Assembly: GCA_947504705.1 (NCBI GenBank)
Contig: CANNIA010000017.1
Coordinates: 1-64,000 of the forward strand
Length of the DNA stretch: 64,000 nucleotides
Reading direction: 5' to 3'
Source of the DNA: Paracoccaceae bacterium
GTDB lineage: Bacteria; Pseudomonadota; Alphaproteobacteria; Rhodobacterales; Rhodobacteraceae
Shown here: positions 25,746 to 35,007 of the stretch, in pieces
Layout of the letters: each line of letters begins with the position of its first letter
How positions within the stretch are numbered: position 1 is the stretch's first letter
Translations under genes and position numbers: made by a program
The notes under the pieces: generated by a model
Told to the model about the DNA's origin: nothing
Seen by the model: only the letters and a program-made list of their open reading frames with translations
The model's database searches: none

Positions 25746-26873
25746 TCCGGGACCATCACCTGACCGCTTGCCATCCCGCACCGCACGGGCGGCGCGTTGA
25801 TGCAATGTCTCCAGATACCGGGTCAGGGTGCCCGGCCAGGAAGGCATTGCGTCCTTGGTCGGCCAGGCTTGACGATAGTCGCTGGGCCTGCGGTCGAAAC
25901 ATTTCCGGAACGCATAGGCGAAATGCGACAGGGTGTTGAAACCCGTGGCCGTCGCAATCTCGCGCACGGTCAGCTTGGTTGAAATCAGCAGGACGCGCGC
26001 GTGCTGCAACCTGACAAGCGTGCCGAACTGAACCACCGAACAGCCGACTCCTCGGTGAAACTGCCGCTCCAGCTGGCGCTGCGAGATCCCAAGGGTCGCG
26101 GCAATCTCGGGCACGGTCAGGGGTTCGGGGATGTTCCGTTCGATAAGCGTGATCGCTTGTCGCAGGACGGGTGCGAGAGTGTCGATCCCCTGCCCCAGCG
26201 TCCGGCGTTGCGGGGCAGTTGCGGGGCGGATCGGGTGGTGGAGCATCTGGTCGGCGACCTCTCCGGCCATGCTGTCGCCGTGCGCATCAGCGATCAGCTT
26301 CAGCATCAGGTCAACCCCGGCAAGCCCCCCGGCGCAGGTCAGGATGGGATCATCCAGCGTATAGATCTGCTCGATCAGCGCGATGTCGGGGAATTGTTCC
26401 TGAAAGCCCGGGGCCCAAGACCAATGGGTCGCGAGTTTCGCGCCCGACAGGAGCCCCGCCTTGGCGACCAGATAGCATCCAAGCTCGACCGAACAGATCC
26501 TAACGCCTTCGCGGGCCTGCCTGCGGATCCAGGAAAAGAGCTGTGGGTTCTGGTAATCCTCGGCCCCCCAGCTGGCCAAAACGAACAGGGTTTCACCCCG
26601 CCGGTTCCGGTCGGTCACTGGGGCGGCTGTGATCGCAAGCCCGTTCGAGGCGGTGATTTCGGTCCCGTCCATCGACAGGATGTCCCACTGATAAAGGGGA
26701 TAGGGTGCGAGGTAATTCGCGATCCGCAGGGGTTCGATCATGGTGATCAGGGTCGCCATGTTGAAGCGCGGCACGATCAGGAACGTCACCTTGGTCGGAT
26801 GGCCCGCCGCCGCCTCGGGTGCTGGATTGGCGACAGCAGCGGGATGTCCGTCAAGGATGCGATTTTTCGACAT
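25740..26873 (-). CDS. GATase1/AraC-family transcriptional activator (CdhR/GbdR-like)
   Basis: A 377-residue regulator. Residues about 25-200 form a DJ-1/PfpI-like GATase1 domain (VTFLIVPRFNMATLITMIEPLRIAN; SVELGCYLVAKAGLLSG around the nucleophile-elbow position). About residues 235-340 are an AraC double helix-turn-helix (LTVPEIAATLGISQRQLERQFHRGVG; LTVREIATATGFNTLSHFAYAFRKCF). This architecture is shared by GbdR, CdhR and SouR, which sense betaine-type and carnitine metabolites. It lies between the carnitine-dehydrogenase-like and BKACE genes and is transcribed away from the latter. It probably activates both flanking operons. Confidence 0.88.
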   Translation of the reverse strand: MSKNRILDGHPAAVANPAPEAAAGHPTKVTFLIVPRFNMATLITMIEPLRIANYLAPYPLYQWDILSMDGTEITASNGLAITAAPVTDRNRRGETLFVLASWGAEDYQNPQLFSWIRRQAREGVRICSVELGCYLVAKAGLLSGAKLATHWSWAPGFQEQFPDIALIEQIYTLDDPILTCAGGLAGVDLMLKLIADAHGDSMAGEVADQMLHHPIRPATAPQRRTLGQGIDTLAPVLRQAITLIERNIPEPLTVPEIAATLGISQRQLERQFHRGVGCSVVQFGTLVRLQHARVLLISTKLTVREIATATGFNTLSHFAYAFRKCFDRRPSDYRQAWPTKDAMPSWPGTLTRYLETLHQRAARAVRDGKRSGDGPGL

Positions 26874-26878
26874 GACGG

Positions 26879-26938
26879 GACAATATCAGTCGAATTACTG
26901 GCAGGAAAGCCCGTCTTGCGGATCAAGACTGACAATAT
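26879..26938. promoter_or_regulatory. Repeated GACAATAT boxes in the AraC/BKACE divergent promoter
   Basis: The 104-bp gap between the AraC-type gene and the BKACE gene carries GACAATATC (26879-26887) and GACAATATG (26931-26939) as direct repeats. An inverted pair TCAGTC/GACTGA (26886-26891 and 26928-26933) adjoins them. Direct repeats suit AraC-family binding, so these may be the activator sites; this is inference from position. Confidence 0.4.
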
Positions 26939-26977
26939 GCCGCAGGCCTGAAGACTGCCAAGAAGACGGGGAGCAAG

Positions 26978-27868
26978 ATGAATTTCGAGGTCGTTCTGAC
27001 CTGTGCCGTGACCGGTGCGGGTGACACCACTGGCAAGAGCAAGCATGTTCCGGTGACCCCCGAAGAGATTGCAAATTCGGCGATCGAGGCCGCGCGGGCG
27101 GGCGCATCCGCCGTGCATCTGCATGTGCGTGATCCAAAGACCGGCAAGGGCTCCCGCGATCCGGCGCTGTTCAAGGAAACCGTGGACCGGGTGCGCGCGT
27201 CTGGTGTCGATGTGGTGATCAACCTGACTGCCGGGATGGGTGGCGACTGGACGCCTGCCAAGGACAACTGGGCGATGCCGGGGCCGGGGACCGACATGAT
27301 CGGACCGGATGAACGTCTGGCCCATATCAAGGAATGCCTGCCGGAGATTTGCTCGCTGGATTGCGGCACGCTGAACTTTGGCAATGACGATACGATCTAT
27401 ATCTCCACCCCGCCGATCCTGCGCCGGATGGCGGCGCTGACCAAGGAATGGGGTGTGAAGCCCGAGCTTGAGGTGTTCGAGCTTGGCCATATCCGGTTCG
27501 CCAGGGCGATGTATGCCGAGGGGCTGCTGGCCGATCCGCCGATGTTCCAGCTGTGCCTGGGCATTCCTTGGGGGGCCGACCAATCGGTCGAGATCATGGC
27601 TGCGATGAAGCAGCAACTTCCCCCCGAAGCAAGCTGGGCCAGTTTCGGCATCAGCCGGATGCAGATGCCAATGGCGGCTGCCGCAGTGGCCTTGGGAGGC
27701 AACGTGCGGGTGGGGCTGGAGGACAACATCTTCCTTGACCGGGGCGTGCTGGCCACCAACGCCCAGCTTGTGACCCGTGCCCGCACGATCATTGAAAGTA
27801 TGGGCGCGCGGGTGCTGACGCCGCAAGAGGCGCGCAACAAGCTGAAATTGCGCGGGGCTGACGCCTGA
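26978..27868 (+). CDS. 3-keto acid cleavage enzyme (BKACE), dehydrocarnitine type
   Basis: A 296-residue BKACE-family TIM barrel. The metal ligands lie in [17 protein letters not shown] (His 47 and 49), with [17 protein letters not shown] carrying the conserved acidic residue. The family condenses a beta-keto acid with acetyl-CoA to give acetoacetate and a new CoA ester. Sequence detail ([28 protein letters not shown]) fits the branch next to carnitine dehydrogenases, whose members convert 3-dehydrocarnitine to betainyl-CoA and acetoacetate. GGGGAG precedes the start. It opens the transport/CoA operon that continues to 35001. Confidence 0.87.
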   Translation: MNFEVVLTCAVTGAGDTTGKSKHVPVTPEEIANSAIEAARAGASAVHLHVRDPKTGKGSRDPALFKETVDRVRASGVDVVINLTAGMGGDWTPAKDNWAMPGPGTDMIGPDERLAHIKECLPEICSLDCGTLNFGNDDTIYISTPPILRRMAALTKEWGVKPELEVFELGHIRFARAMYAEGLLADPPMFQLCLGIPWGADQSVEIMAAMKQQLPPEASWASFGISRMQMPMAAAAVALGGNVRVGLEDNIFLDRGVLATNAQLVTRARTIIESMGARVLTPQEARNKLKLRGADA

Positions 27869-28857
27869 TGGCGGGGAACGCAGCCTCTGGCGGGCTGACG
27901 CTCCGCGGGCTGGTCAAGCGCTATGGCGCGGTGGAGGCTGTGGCCGGGATCGACCTTGAGATCAAGCGGGGCGAGTTTCTGACGCTGCTTGGGCCTTCGG
28001 GGTCGGGCAAGACGACGCTTTTGATGATGATTGCCGGGTTTCAGGAGGCGACTGCGGGCGAAATCCTGCTGGACGGTCATTCGATCACCCAGACCCCCGC
28101 TGAGAAGCGCAACTTCGGCATGGTGTTTCAGGGTTATGCGTTGTTCCCGCATCTGACCGTGCGCGACAATGTTGCCTATTCCCTGTCAGTCCGCCGTCGC
28201 CCAAAACCCGAGATTGCCGCACGTGTCGCCGAGATGCTGGAGCTTGTGCAGCTGCAAGGCATGGCAGACCGGCTGCCTGCCCAGCTTTCCGGCGGTCAGC
28301 AGCAGCGGGTGGCGCTGGCGCGGGCGCTGGCTTTTGCGCCGCCGGTTCTGCTTCTGGACGAACCGCTTGGCGCTTTGGACCGCAAGCTGCGGGTCGAGGT
28401 GCAGGAACAGTTGAAAGACCTGCATCGCCGGGTGGGCACGACCTTTGTCTATGTGACCCATGATCAGGAAGAGGCGCTGTCGATGTCGGACCGCGTGGTG
28501 ATCATGCGCGACGGACGGATCGAACAGGTCGGCACGCCGGAAGAGCTTTACACAAAGCCCCGCACGGAATTCGCCGCCTCGTTCCTTGGGAAAAGCAACT
28601 TCCTGCATCGCGATGGTCGCCGCTTTTCGATCCGGCCGGAACGGATTGACCTTTTGGCCAAGGGCAAGGGCCGGACCAAAGGGACGGTGCTGGCGCTCAG
28701 CTATTTCGGACCCTTGCTGAAGTACCAGATCCAGACCCCGGACCATGGGGTGCTGGAGGTGGATGTCGATGCCTGGCGCGGGGGGCCGGCTTTGGCCCCT
28801 GGCGCCGAGGTGGGGCTGGACTGGAAGGACGATGCGGCGGTGCCGCTGGAACAGTGA
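27868..28857 (+). CDS. ABC transporter ATP-binding protein (PotA-like)
   Basis: A 329-residue ATPase with Walker A GPSGSGKTTLL, Q-loop VFQGYALFPHLTV, signature LSGGQQQRVALARAL, Walker B VLLLDEPLGALD and switch His in YVTHDQEEA. A C-terminal TOBE-like regulatory region follows (about residues 240-329), as in PotA/UgpC importers. With the following binding protein and two permeases it forms a spermidine/putrescine-type importer. Its start overlaps the BKACE stop as TGATG. Substrate is inferred to be the compound degraded by this locus. Confidence 0.9.
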   Translation: MAGNAASGGLTLRGLVKRYGAVEAVAGIDLEIKRGEFLTLLGPSGSGKTTLLMMIAGFQEATAGEILLDGHSITQTPAEKRNFGMVFQGYALFPHLTVRDNVAYSLSVRRRPKPEIAARVAEMLELVQLQGMADRLPAQLSGGQQQRVALARALAFAPPVLLLDEPLGALDRKLRVEVQEQLKDLHRRVGTTFVYVTHDQEEALSMSDRVVIMRDGRIEQVGTPEELYTKPRTEFAASFLGKSNFLHRDGRRFSIRPERIDLLAKGKGRTKGTVLALSYFGPLLKYQIQTPDHGVLEVDVDAWRGGPALAPGAEVGLDWKDDAAVPLEQ

Positions 28858-28927
28858 ACGAAGACCGACGGGCCGAACCCATCGGAACAAAAACGGGAGG
28901 CAACTCCCCCAACACGGAGGACGACCA

Positions 28928-30037
28928 ATGCAAGACAAGCAGTTCATGCGCGAAACGGTCACCGAGGCCGCCCATGCCTTCCGCGCCGGGCGGTTGGACC
29001 GTCGCAGTTTCCTTGCGCTTTGCGGCATGGCCGGGGTGGCGATACCCTCGGTTCTGGCGGGCAAGGCCGAGGCTGCCGCCGGTGAGATCGTCATGTGGAA
29101 CTGGGGCGGCCAGTCCGAGGAATGCCACGGCTCGGCCATCGGTGTGCCCTTCACCGCCGAAACCGGTATTCCGCTGAAATTTGACACCTCTGGCCCCTTG
29201 CAGGGCAAGATCAAGGAGATGGTCGACAGCGGCAATGTCACCGCCGATGTCTGCGACGCCGACCTGTTCGACGCCGTAGCGCTGGGGGCGACCGGGCATC
29301 TGGAACCGATCGACTATGCCGTGGTCAGCAAGGACAAGACCCTGCCGGGCTATGCGCTGGAATTCGGCACCTCGATCATCCTTTATGGCTATGCCTTCAT
29401 GTATGACACGCAGGCCTATCCGGATGGCGCGCCCGCCAACTGGGCGGATTTCTTCGACCTTGAGAAGTTCCCCGGCCAGCGGTCTCTTTACAAATGGGCC
29501 AACGGCTCGCTTGAGGCGGCATTGATGGCGGACGGGGTCGCCAAGGACGCGCTTTACCCGCTGGACCTTGACCGCGCTCTGGCCAAGATCACCGCGATCA
29601 AGGACAGCACGATCTATTGGGGTTCGGGGTCTGAAGCCCATGACATGATCGTCAACGGTGAAGTGTCGATGGGCATGGTCTGGCAGAACCGGGGCCGCAA
29701 CATCGAGCAGGAAACCAATGGCCGCTACAAGATGGTCATGGACGGCGCCATCGCGATGCCGGGCGCCTATATCGTGCCGAAGGGCAACCCCGGCGGCCGC
29801 GAGGCGGTGATGAAGTTCATCGCCGTGTCGCAGTCGGTTGACGCACAGTTGGGCCTGTTCTCGTGCCTTGGCATGACGCCGACCAACGCCGAAGCCATCG
29901 CGATGATCTCGGCCGAGGATGCGCCTTATGCGATCACGTCGGAGGCCAACATGGCCGTCATCGCACTGAACGACCCGACCTGGTGGGGTCAGAATACCGA
30001 CGCCGCCGTGAACGCCTTCCTTGAGGCGATCAGCTAA
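28928..30037 (+). CDS. ABC transporter substrate-binding protein (PotD-like, Tat signal)
   Basis: A 369-residue periplasmic binding protein. The N-terminus has a twin-arginine motif DRRSFLALCGMAGVAIPSV preceded by about 25 polar residues, and AGKAEAAAGE suggests the cleavage site, so export by Tat is likely. The mature part (IVMWNWGGQSEECHGSAIG, FTAETGIPLKFDTSG, DVCDADLF) resembles extracellular solute-binding family 1 proteins of the polyamine/opine class. The ATG at 28928 has the ideal ACGGAGG upstream; a longer frame overlapping the ATPase is not used. Ligand is unknown but probably cationic. Confidence 0.87.
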   Translation: MQDKQFMRETVTEAAHAFRAGRLDRRSFLALCGMAGVAIPSVLAGKAEAAAGEIVMWNWGGQSEECHGSAIGVPFTAETGIPLKFDTSGPLQGKIKEMVDSGNVTADVCDADLFDAVALGATGHLEPIDYAVVSKDKTLPGYALEFGTSIILYGYAFMYDTQAYPDGAPANWADFFDLEKFPGQRSLYKWANGSLEAALMADGVAKDALYPLDLDRALAKITAIKDSTIYWGSGSEAHDMIVNGEVSMGMVWQNRGRNIEQETNGRYKMVMDGAIAMPGAYIVPKGNPGGREAVMKFIAVSQSVDAQLGLFSCLGMTPTNAEAIAMISAEDAPYAITSEANMAVIALNDPTWWGQNTDAAVNAFLEAIS

Positions 30038-30046
30038 GCCGTCTTT

Positions 30047-30077
30047 CCTGCGGCGGCGCATTTCCCGCCGCCGCAGG
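30047..30077 (+). terminator. Strong intercistronic hairpin
   Basis: A 12-bp perfect stem (CCTGCGGCGGCG and CGCCGCCGCAGG, 7-nt loop) lies between the binding-protein and first permease genes, 10 bp after the stop. It lacks a T-run. Such hairpins often protect the binding-protein mRNA or partly attenuate permease expression, giving excess binding protein. Confidence 0.6.
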
Positions 30078-30117
30078 GTTCCTTTCCCAACCCCCGCCCC
30101 CCAACCCCCGCAAGGCC

Positions 30118-30963
30118 ATGTCCCGCATCCAAAGCCTCAATCCTGCATGGCTACTGGTGGCACCGCTTCTGGCGCTGGTCGCAGTCATGTTCGCGGGGCC
30201 TTTGCTGAATATCCTGTGGCTGTCCTTCACCGATCCCGAACCGGGGATCGCGAACTATGTGGCCTTGGTGGAAAAGACGAGCCTGCAAAAGCTGCTTTGG
30301 ACCACGCTGCGGGTCTGTCTGATCACCACCGTCCTTTCTGTCGCGCTGGGCTATTCCATCGCCTACGCCATGGCCAATGTGGCCGAGGCTTCACGGCAAA
30401 GGATGATGCTGTTCATCCTGATTTCCTTCTGGATTTCCGTCTTGGTCCGCACATTCTCATGGATCATGCTTCTGGGCCGCAACGGGTTGTTGAACAACGG
30501 GTTGATCGAGGCGGGCCTGATCTCGCAGCCGATCCCCTTTGTCCGCAACGAGTTGGGTGTGCTGATCGGGATGGTCCATTACATGATCCCCTATGCCGTC
30601 CTGCCGATCCTGGCCGCGATGCAGGGGATCGACGGGCGCGTGTTGCAAGCCTCACGCAATCTGGGGGCCAGCCCGGCGCAGACCTTCTGGCGCGTCTACC
30701 TGCCTCTGACGAAACCGGGGATCATCGCCGGGGCGCTGCTGGTCTTCATCCTGTCGCTTGGGTTCTATATCACGCCTGCGATCATGGGCGGCGGCAAGGT
30801 GCTGATGGTGGCGGAGTATATCTCGGTCCAGATCCTTGTGACCTTGAAATGGGGCACGGCGGCGATGCTGGCGGTGCTGATGCTGGCGTCGGTGCTGGGC
30901 CTGCTTTATGTCCTTTCCCGCTTCATGAAGTTGTCGGCAGCCCTTGGCGGGGGGCGGACATGA
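30118..30963 (+). CDS. ABC transporter permease (PotB-like)
   Basis: A 281-residue inner-membrane permease with about six hydrophobic segments, beginning NPAWLLVAPLLALVAVMFAGPL. The cytoplasmic EAA-like loop ASRNLGASPAQTFWRVYLPLTKPG contacts the ATPase. It is the PotB-type partner of the permease encoded next, which it overlaps by 4 bp. Substrate specificity cannot be read from the permease. Confidence 0.9.
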   Translation: MSRIQSLNPAWLLVAPLLALVAVMFAGPLLNILWLSFTDPEPGIANYVALVEKTSLQKLLWTTLRVCLITTVLSVALGYSIAYAMANVAEASRQRMMLFILISFWISVLVRTFSWIMLLGRNGLLNNGLIEAGLISQPIPFVRNELGVLIGMVHYMIPYAVLPILAAMQGIDGRVLQASRNLGASPAQTFWRVYLPLTKPGIIAGALLVFILSLGFYITPAIMGGGKVLMVAEYISVQILVTLKWGTAAMLAVLMLASVLGLLYVLSRFMKLSAALGGGRT

Positions 30964-31751
30964 CGCCTGCGCGCCTGAACCGCGTCATCGCCTGGAGCCT
31001 GCTGGTCTTCCTTGTCGCCCCGGCGCTGATCGCTATTCCGGTTTCGCTGACCAACAAGACCTACCTGTCGCTGCCTTGGGACGGGATTTCGCTGCAATAT
31101 TATCGCGAGGTGTTCTCTTCGCCCGAATGGGTGTCGTCCTTCTTCCAAAGCACGGTGATCGGCCTGACTTCGGCGGCCTTGGCGACCATCGTCGGCACGC
31201 TTGCCGCTGTCGGCCTCTGGCGGCTTTCCAGCCGATGGGGAGAGGTCGTGCGCGGTCTCCTCCTCCTGCCGCTGGTGATCCCGCCAATCATCGCCGCGAT
31301 GGCGTTTTACAGGCTTTATGTGCCCTTGGGCCTGATCGACAGCTACACCGGGCTGATCCTGGCCCACTCCGTTCTTGCTGCACCATTGGTCCTGATTACC
31401 GTCGGCGCGTCGTTGGCCGGGTTCGACCGTCGGTTGGAGCAAGCCTCGCGCAACCTTGGGGCCAGTGCCGCGCAAACCCTGTGGCGGGTGATCCTGCCCT
31501 CGATCCGGCCCGGTGTGATTTCCGGCGCGGTCTTTGCCTTCATCGCAAGCTGGGATGAAATCGTCGTCACATTGTTCCTGTCGAAGTTCACCGTCTACAC
31601 CCTGCCGCGCCGCATGTGGAACGGCATCCGGGAAAACACCGACCCCGCCGTCGCCGCCGCTGCCGTGATCCTTCTGGGCGTCACCTTCGCGGCCTTCCTG
31701 ATCTGGGGCATAGCCCAACGCCGCGCCCGACGCGCCCAAGGCACGACATGA
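30960..31751 (+). CDS. ABC transporter permease (PotC-like)
   Basis: A 263-residue permease with about six membrane segments (first: RVIAWSLLVFLVAPALIAIP) and the EAA loop ASRNLGASAAQTLWRVILPSIRPG. It forms a heterodimer with the preceding PotB-like protein. Four-base overlaps join it to both neighbours, the permease upstream and the acyl-CoA dehydrogenase downstream, so transport and catabolism are co-expressed. Confidence 0.9.
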   Translation: MTPARLNRVIAWSLLVFLVAPALIAIPVSLTNKTYLSLPWDGISLQYYREVFSSPEWVSSFFQSTVIGLTSAALATIVGTLAAVGLWRLSSRWGEVVRGLLLLPLVIPPIIAAMAFYRLYVPLGLIDSYTGLILAHSVLAAPLVLITVGASLAGFDRRLEQASRNLGASAAQTLWRVILPSIRPGVISGAVFAFIASWDEIVVTLFLSKFTVYTLPRRMWNGIRENTDPAVAAAAVILLGVTFAAFLIWGIAQRRARRAQGTT

Positions 31752-32914
31752 CCAATCATCACAACCTTGATGCTGAAACCCGCATGATCGTCGACACCGT
31801 GCGCGGCTTTGTCGAAGGCGAAATGCAGCCGCATGAGGATATGGTCGACCGGCAGGGCTTTGTCCCCGAAGAGTTGGGCCGCGAGATCGAGGCGAAGTCC
31901 AAGGCGCAGGGTCTTTATGCCGCGAACCAGCCCGAAAGCGTGGGCGGTGGCGGGCTTTCGATGAAGGCCCTGAGCCTTGTCGAACGTGAATACGGCAAGA
32001 CCAGCCACGCGCTGCATTCCTGGATCGCGCGGCCGACGGAACTGTTGTTGGCCTGCGAAGGCGACCAGCGTGACACCTACCTTTACCCGTGCATAACCGG
32101 GGAAAAGCGGGAGTTGTTCGCCCTGACCGAACCCGATGCCGGGTCGGACGCAATGGGAATGAAGTCGAATGCGCGGCGCGATGGGGCGGACTGGATCCTG
32201 AACGGGTCCAAGCATTTCATTTCCGGCCCGTGCATGCCCGATTTCGCTATCGTCTTCGCGGCCACCGGGTTTGATGAGACCAAGCGCGGGCCAAGGAAGC
32301 GCGTGACGGCGTTTCTGGTCGATGTCGGCACCCCCGGTTTCGACATTCGCGAGGGCAACAAGTCGGTCAGCTATCGCGGCTACAAGACCTGGCAGTTGGC
32401 GTTCAATGATGTGCGGCTTGGGCCGGGTCAGGTGTTGGGAGAAGAGGGCAAGGGGTTCGACCTTGCCGGGCAATGGCTGACAATGGGCCGGGTCTGGGTC
32501 GGCACCTCCTGCTGCGGCAAGGCGGAACGCATTTTAGCTATGGCCAGCGACTGGGCCGCCAACCGCAAGCAGTTCGGCCAGCCGATTGGCCAGTTTCAGG
32601 GCACCGGGTTCAAGCTGGCCGACATGGCGCTTGGCCTGCGCGCCGGGGACCTGCTGGTCGCGGATGCTGTCGAGCGGGCCGAGGCGGGGATCCTGACCGA
32701 TGCCGATGTGTCGATGGTCAAGCTTTACTGTTCGGAAATGGTAAACCGCGCCGCTGACGACTGTGTGCAGATTTTCGGTGGCATGGGCCTGGTCGAGGAA
32801 ATGCCGGTCCAGCGCCTGTGGCGTGAGGCGCGGCTAGAGCGTATCTGGGATGGCACCTCCGAGATTCAGCGACATATCATCAGCCGGTCCATCCTGAGGG
32901 CCCTTGGCGCATGA
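31748..32914 (+). CDS. Acyl-CoA dehydrogenase
   Basis: A 388-residue acyl-CoA dehydrogenase. Motifs: FALTEPDAGSDAMGMKSNARR, WILNGSKHFISGPCMPDFAIV, QIFGGMGLVEEMPVQRLWREARLERIWDGTSEIQRHII. The C-terminal REARLERIWDGTSEIQ contains the usual flavin contact and catalytic region. In the context of CaiD-, carnitine-dehydrogenase- and BKACE-like genes it may convert gamma-butyrobetainyl-CoA (or an analogue) to the enoyl-CoA. That reaction is inferred. It starts inside the permease gene end (ATGA) and overlaps the acyl-CoA synthetase gene by 4 bp. Confidence 0.87.
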   Translation: MTNHHNLDAETRMIVDTVRGFVEGEMQPHEDMVDRQGFVPEELGREIEAKSKAQGLYAANQPESVGGGGLSMKALSLVEREYGKTSHALHSWIARPTELLLACEGDQRDTYLYPCITGEKRELFALTEPDAGSDAMGMKSNARRDGADWILNGSKHFISGPCMPDFAIVFAATGFDETKRGPRKRVTAFLVDVGTPGFDIREGNKSVSYRGYKTWQLAFNDVRLGPGQVLGEEGKGFDLAGQWLTMGRVWVGTSCCGKAERILAMASDWAANRKQFGQPIGQFQGTGFKLADMALGLRAGDLLVADAVERAEAGILTDADVSMVKLYCSEMVNRAADDCVQIFGGMGLVEEMPVQRLWREARLERIWDGTSEIQRHIISRSILRALGA

Positions 32915-35001
32915 CACCCGCCCAGCGTGACAATCTGCGGCGGCTTTTGTCGCCCCGCCATATCGCCTTTGTCGGTGGCCGGGACTGCCTGACCGCGATG
33001 GGCGAGGCGGAGCGGCGGGGCTTCACGGGTGCGATCTGGCCGGTGAACCCGTCCCGGAGCGAGATGCGCGGCCATGCCTGTTTTGCATCCGTAGATGATC
33101 TGCCCGAAGCGCCCGATGCGGTCTTTCTTGCTGTGCCGCCGCTGGCTGCCATCGAGGTCACCCGCAGCCTTTCGCAAAGAGGCGCGGGCGGGATCGTCTG
33201 CTACACCGCCGGGTTCCGCGAGGCCGGGGCCGAAGGGGCCACGATAGAAGCGGCATTGGTGGAAGCGGCGGGCGATCTGGCCCTGATCGGCCCCAATTGC
33301 TATGGCGCGATCAACTATACTTCAAACACGGCCCTTTGGCCCTTTGCCCATGGCGGCGGCTGCCCGGACGGGTTTGGTGCTGCGATTGTCACCCAGTCGG
33401 GGATGCTGTCGTCGGACATCACCATGTCGCAGCGCGGGTTGCCGCTGACCCATATGATTTCCTGCGGCAATCAGGCTGCGCTTAGCCTTGAGGATTACCT
33501 CGACTTTCTGATCGAAGAACCCGGCGTCCGTGCCATTGGTCTGCATATCGAGGGACTGCGGTCCGTCGCCCGGTTCCACGATACCGCCCTGCGAGCCGTT
33601 GCCAAAGGCATTCCGGTTGTCGCGTTAAAGACCGGCTCCTCCAGCATTGGCGCATCGCTGACGGTCAGTCATACCGGCTCGCTCTCTGGCTCCGACGCAC
33701 TGTATGATGCGCTCTTTGCCCGCTGCGGCGTGATCCGGGTCGAAACCCCGCCCAAGTTGCTGGAGACGCTGAAGTTCTTGGTCCTTGCGGGAATTCCCAA
33801 GTCGAACCGTGTTGCGGGGTTCACTTGCTCGGGTGGCGGAGCGACCATGCTTGCCGACCGGGCCGAGAAGATTGGCCTCTCGTTCCCCGCGGTCCCGCAA
33901 GAGACCCGCGCGGCGCTGACTTCCCTACTGCCGCCCATCGCGACGGTTTCGAACCCGCTAGACTATACCACACCGATCTGGGGCGATCCGGTCCGCACCG
34001 GTCCGGTCTTTGCCGAAGCGATGGACCAGACCAAGGCCGCCGCCGCCGTGCTGGTGCAGGACTATCCCGCCCCCGGTCTGGACGAGAGCCAAGTCTACTA
34101 TCGCAACGATGCCGGAGCCTTTATCGCCGCCGCCAAAGCTCGCGGCCTGCCAGTTGCGGTTCTGGCAACGTTGCATGAAAACATGGCCCCCGCCACCCGC
34201 GACTGGCTGGTGGCCCAAGGCTGCGCGCCGCTGCTGGGGATCAGCGAAGGGCTTGGGGCCATCAGAAATGCGATCTGGTGGGGGGAAAGGTGCTGCGCCA
34301 TCGCCAAGGCCCCGCCCGCCCCGCTGCATCCTGCCATCACAGGCCCCCTGCGCGGCCTGACCGAGACCGAGAGCAAGTCCCGCCTTGCGGCAAATGGCTT
34401 GGCCATGCCGAAGTCACGCCTGACTGAAAAGGCCGAGATTGCGGAGACCGCCCGAGATCTGCACTTTCCGGTGGTGCTGAAGATGATTGGGCCCCGCCTT
34501 GCCCACAAGTCCGAAGCCGCGGCCGTTGCCCTGAACCTTGCCGACTTTGCCGCCCTGCAGCGCGCCGCCATCCGGATGATCGAAGCCGTCACTGCCTATG
34601 ACCCGCAGGCTGTCACCGACCGGTTTCTGATCGAGGAAATGGTGGCAAAACCGGCGGCCGAGCTTCTGGTCTCCTTCCGCCGAGACCCGGAATTTGGCCC
34701 GTGCCTGACCCTTGCTGCCGGGGGTGTTCTGGTGGAAATCCTGCAAGACAGCGCCAGCTTGCTGCTGCCCGCAAGCGAAGCGGATATCTCAGCGGCCCTT
34801 CGTTCGCTGCGACTGGCCCCAATCCTTGCGGGCTATCGGGGCGCTGCGGGGGCGGATCCGACGGCGCTGGCCGAAACAATTCAGGCCTTGCAGACCCTGT
34901 TTCTCGCCGACCAAAGCCTTGCCGAAATCGAGATCAACCCGCTTTTCGCCGGAACGTCAGGGGCGGTCATCATTGATGCGCTGATCCACGTCTTCGGCTA
35001 A
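32911..35001 (+). CDS. Acetate-CoA ligase-family (ADP-forming) acyl-CoA synthetase
   Basis: A 696-residue single-chain ADP-forming synthetase. The N-terminal CoA-binding domain (residues about 10-135, PRHIAFVGG ... VFLAVPP), a succinyl-CoA-ligase-like domain (GPNCYGAINY, ITQ-like TQSGMLSSDI, catalytic His in SHTGSLSGSDALYDALF) and a C-terminal ATP-grasp domain (FPVVLKMIGPRLAHKSEA; IEINPLFA) are in the usual order. Related enzymes activate carnitine/gamma-butyrobetaine-type or other short acids. It probably activates the imported substrate or recycles an acid. Its stop lies 6 bp from the stop of the convergent hydroxypyruvate reductase gene. Confidence 0.85.
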   Translation: MTPAQRDNLRRLLSPRHIAFVGGRDCLTAMGEAERRGFTGAIWPVNPSRSEMRGHACFASVDDLPEAPDAVFLAVPPLAAIEVTRSLSQRGAGGIVCYTAGFREAGAEGATIEAALVEAAGDLALIGPNCYGAINYTSNTALWPFAHGGGCPDGFGAAIVTQSGMLSSDITMSQRGLPLTHMISCGNQAALSLEDYLDFLIEEPGVRAIGLHIEGLRSVARFHDTALRAVAKGIPVVALKTGSSSIGASLTVSHTGSLSGSDALYDALFARCGVIRVETPPKLLETLKFLVLAGIPKSNRVAGFTCSGGGATMLADRAEKIGLSFPAVPQETRAALTSLLPPIATVSNPLDYTTPIWGDPVRTGPVFAEAMDQTKAAAAVLVQDYPAPGLDESQVYYRNDAGAFIAAAKARGLPVAVLATLHENMAPATRDWLVAQGCAPLLGISEGLGAIRNAIWWGERCCAIAKAPPAPLHPAITGPLRGLTETESKSRLAANGLAMPKSRLTEKAEIAETARDLHFPVVLKMIGPRLAHKSEAAAVALNLADFAALQRAAIRMIEAVTAYDPQAVTDRFLIEEMVAKPAAELLVSFRRDPEFGPCLTLAAGGVLVEILQDSASLLLPASEADISAALRSLRLAPILAGYRGAAGADPTALAETIQALQTLFLADQSLAEIEINPLFAGTSGAVIIDALIHVFG

Positions 35002-35007
35002 GGCGTT

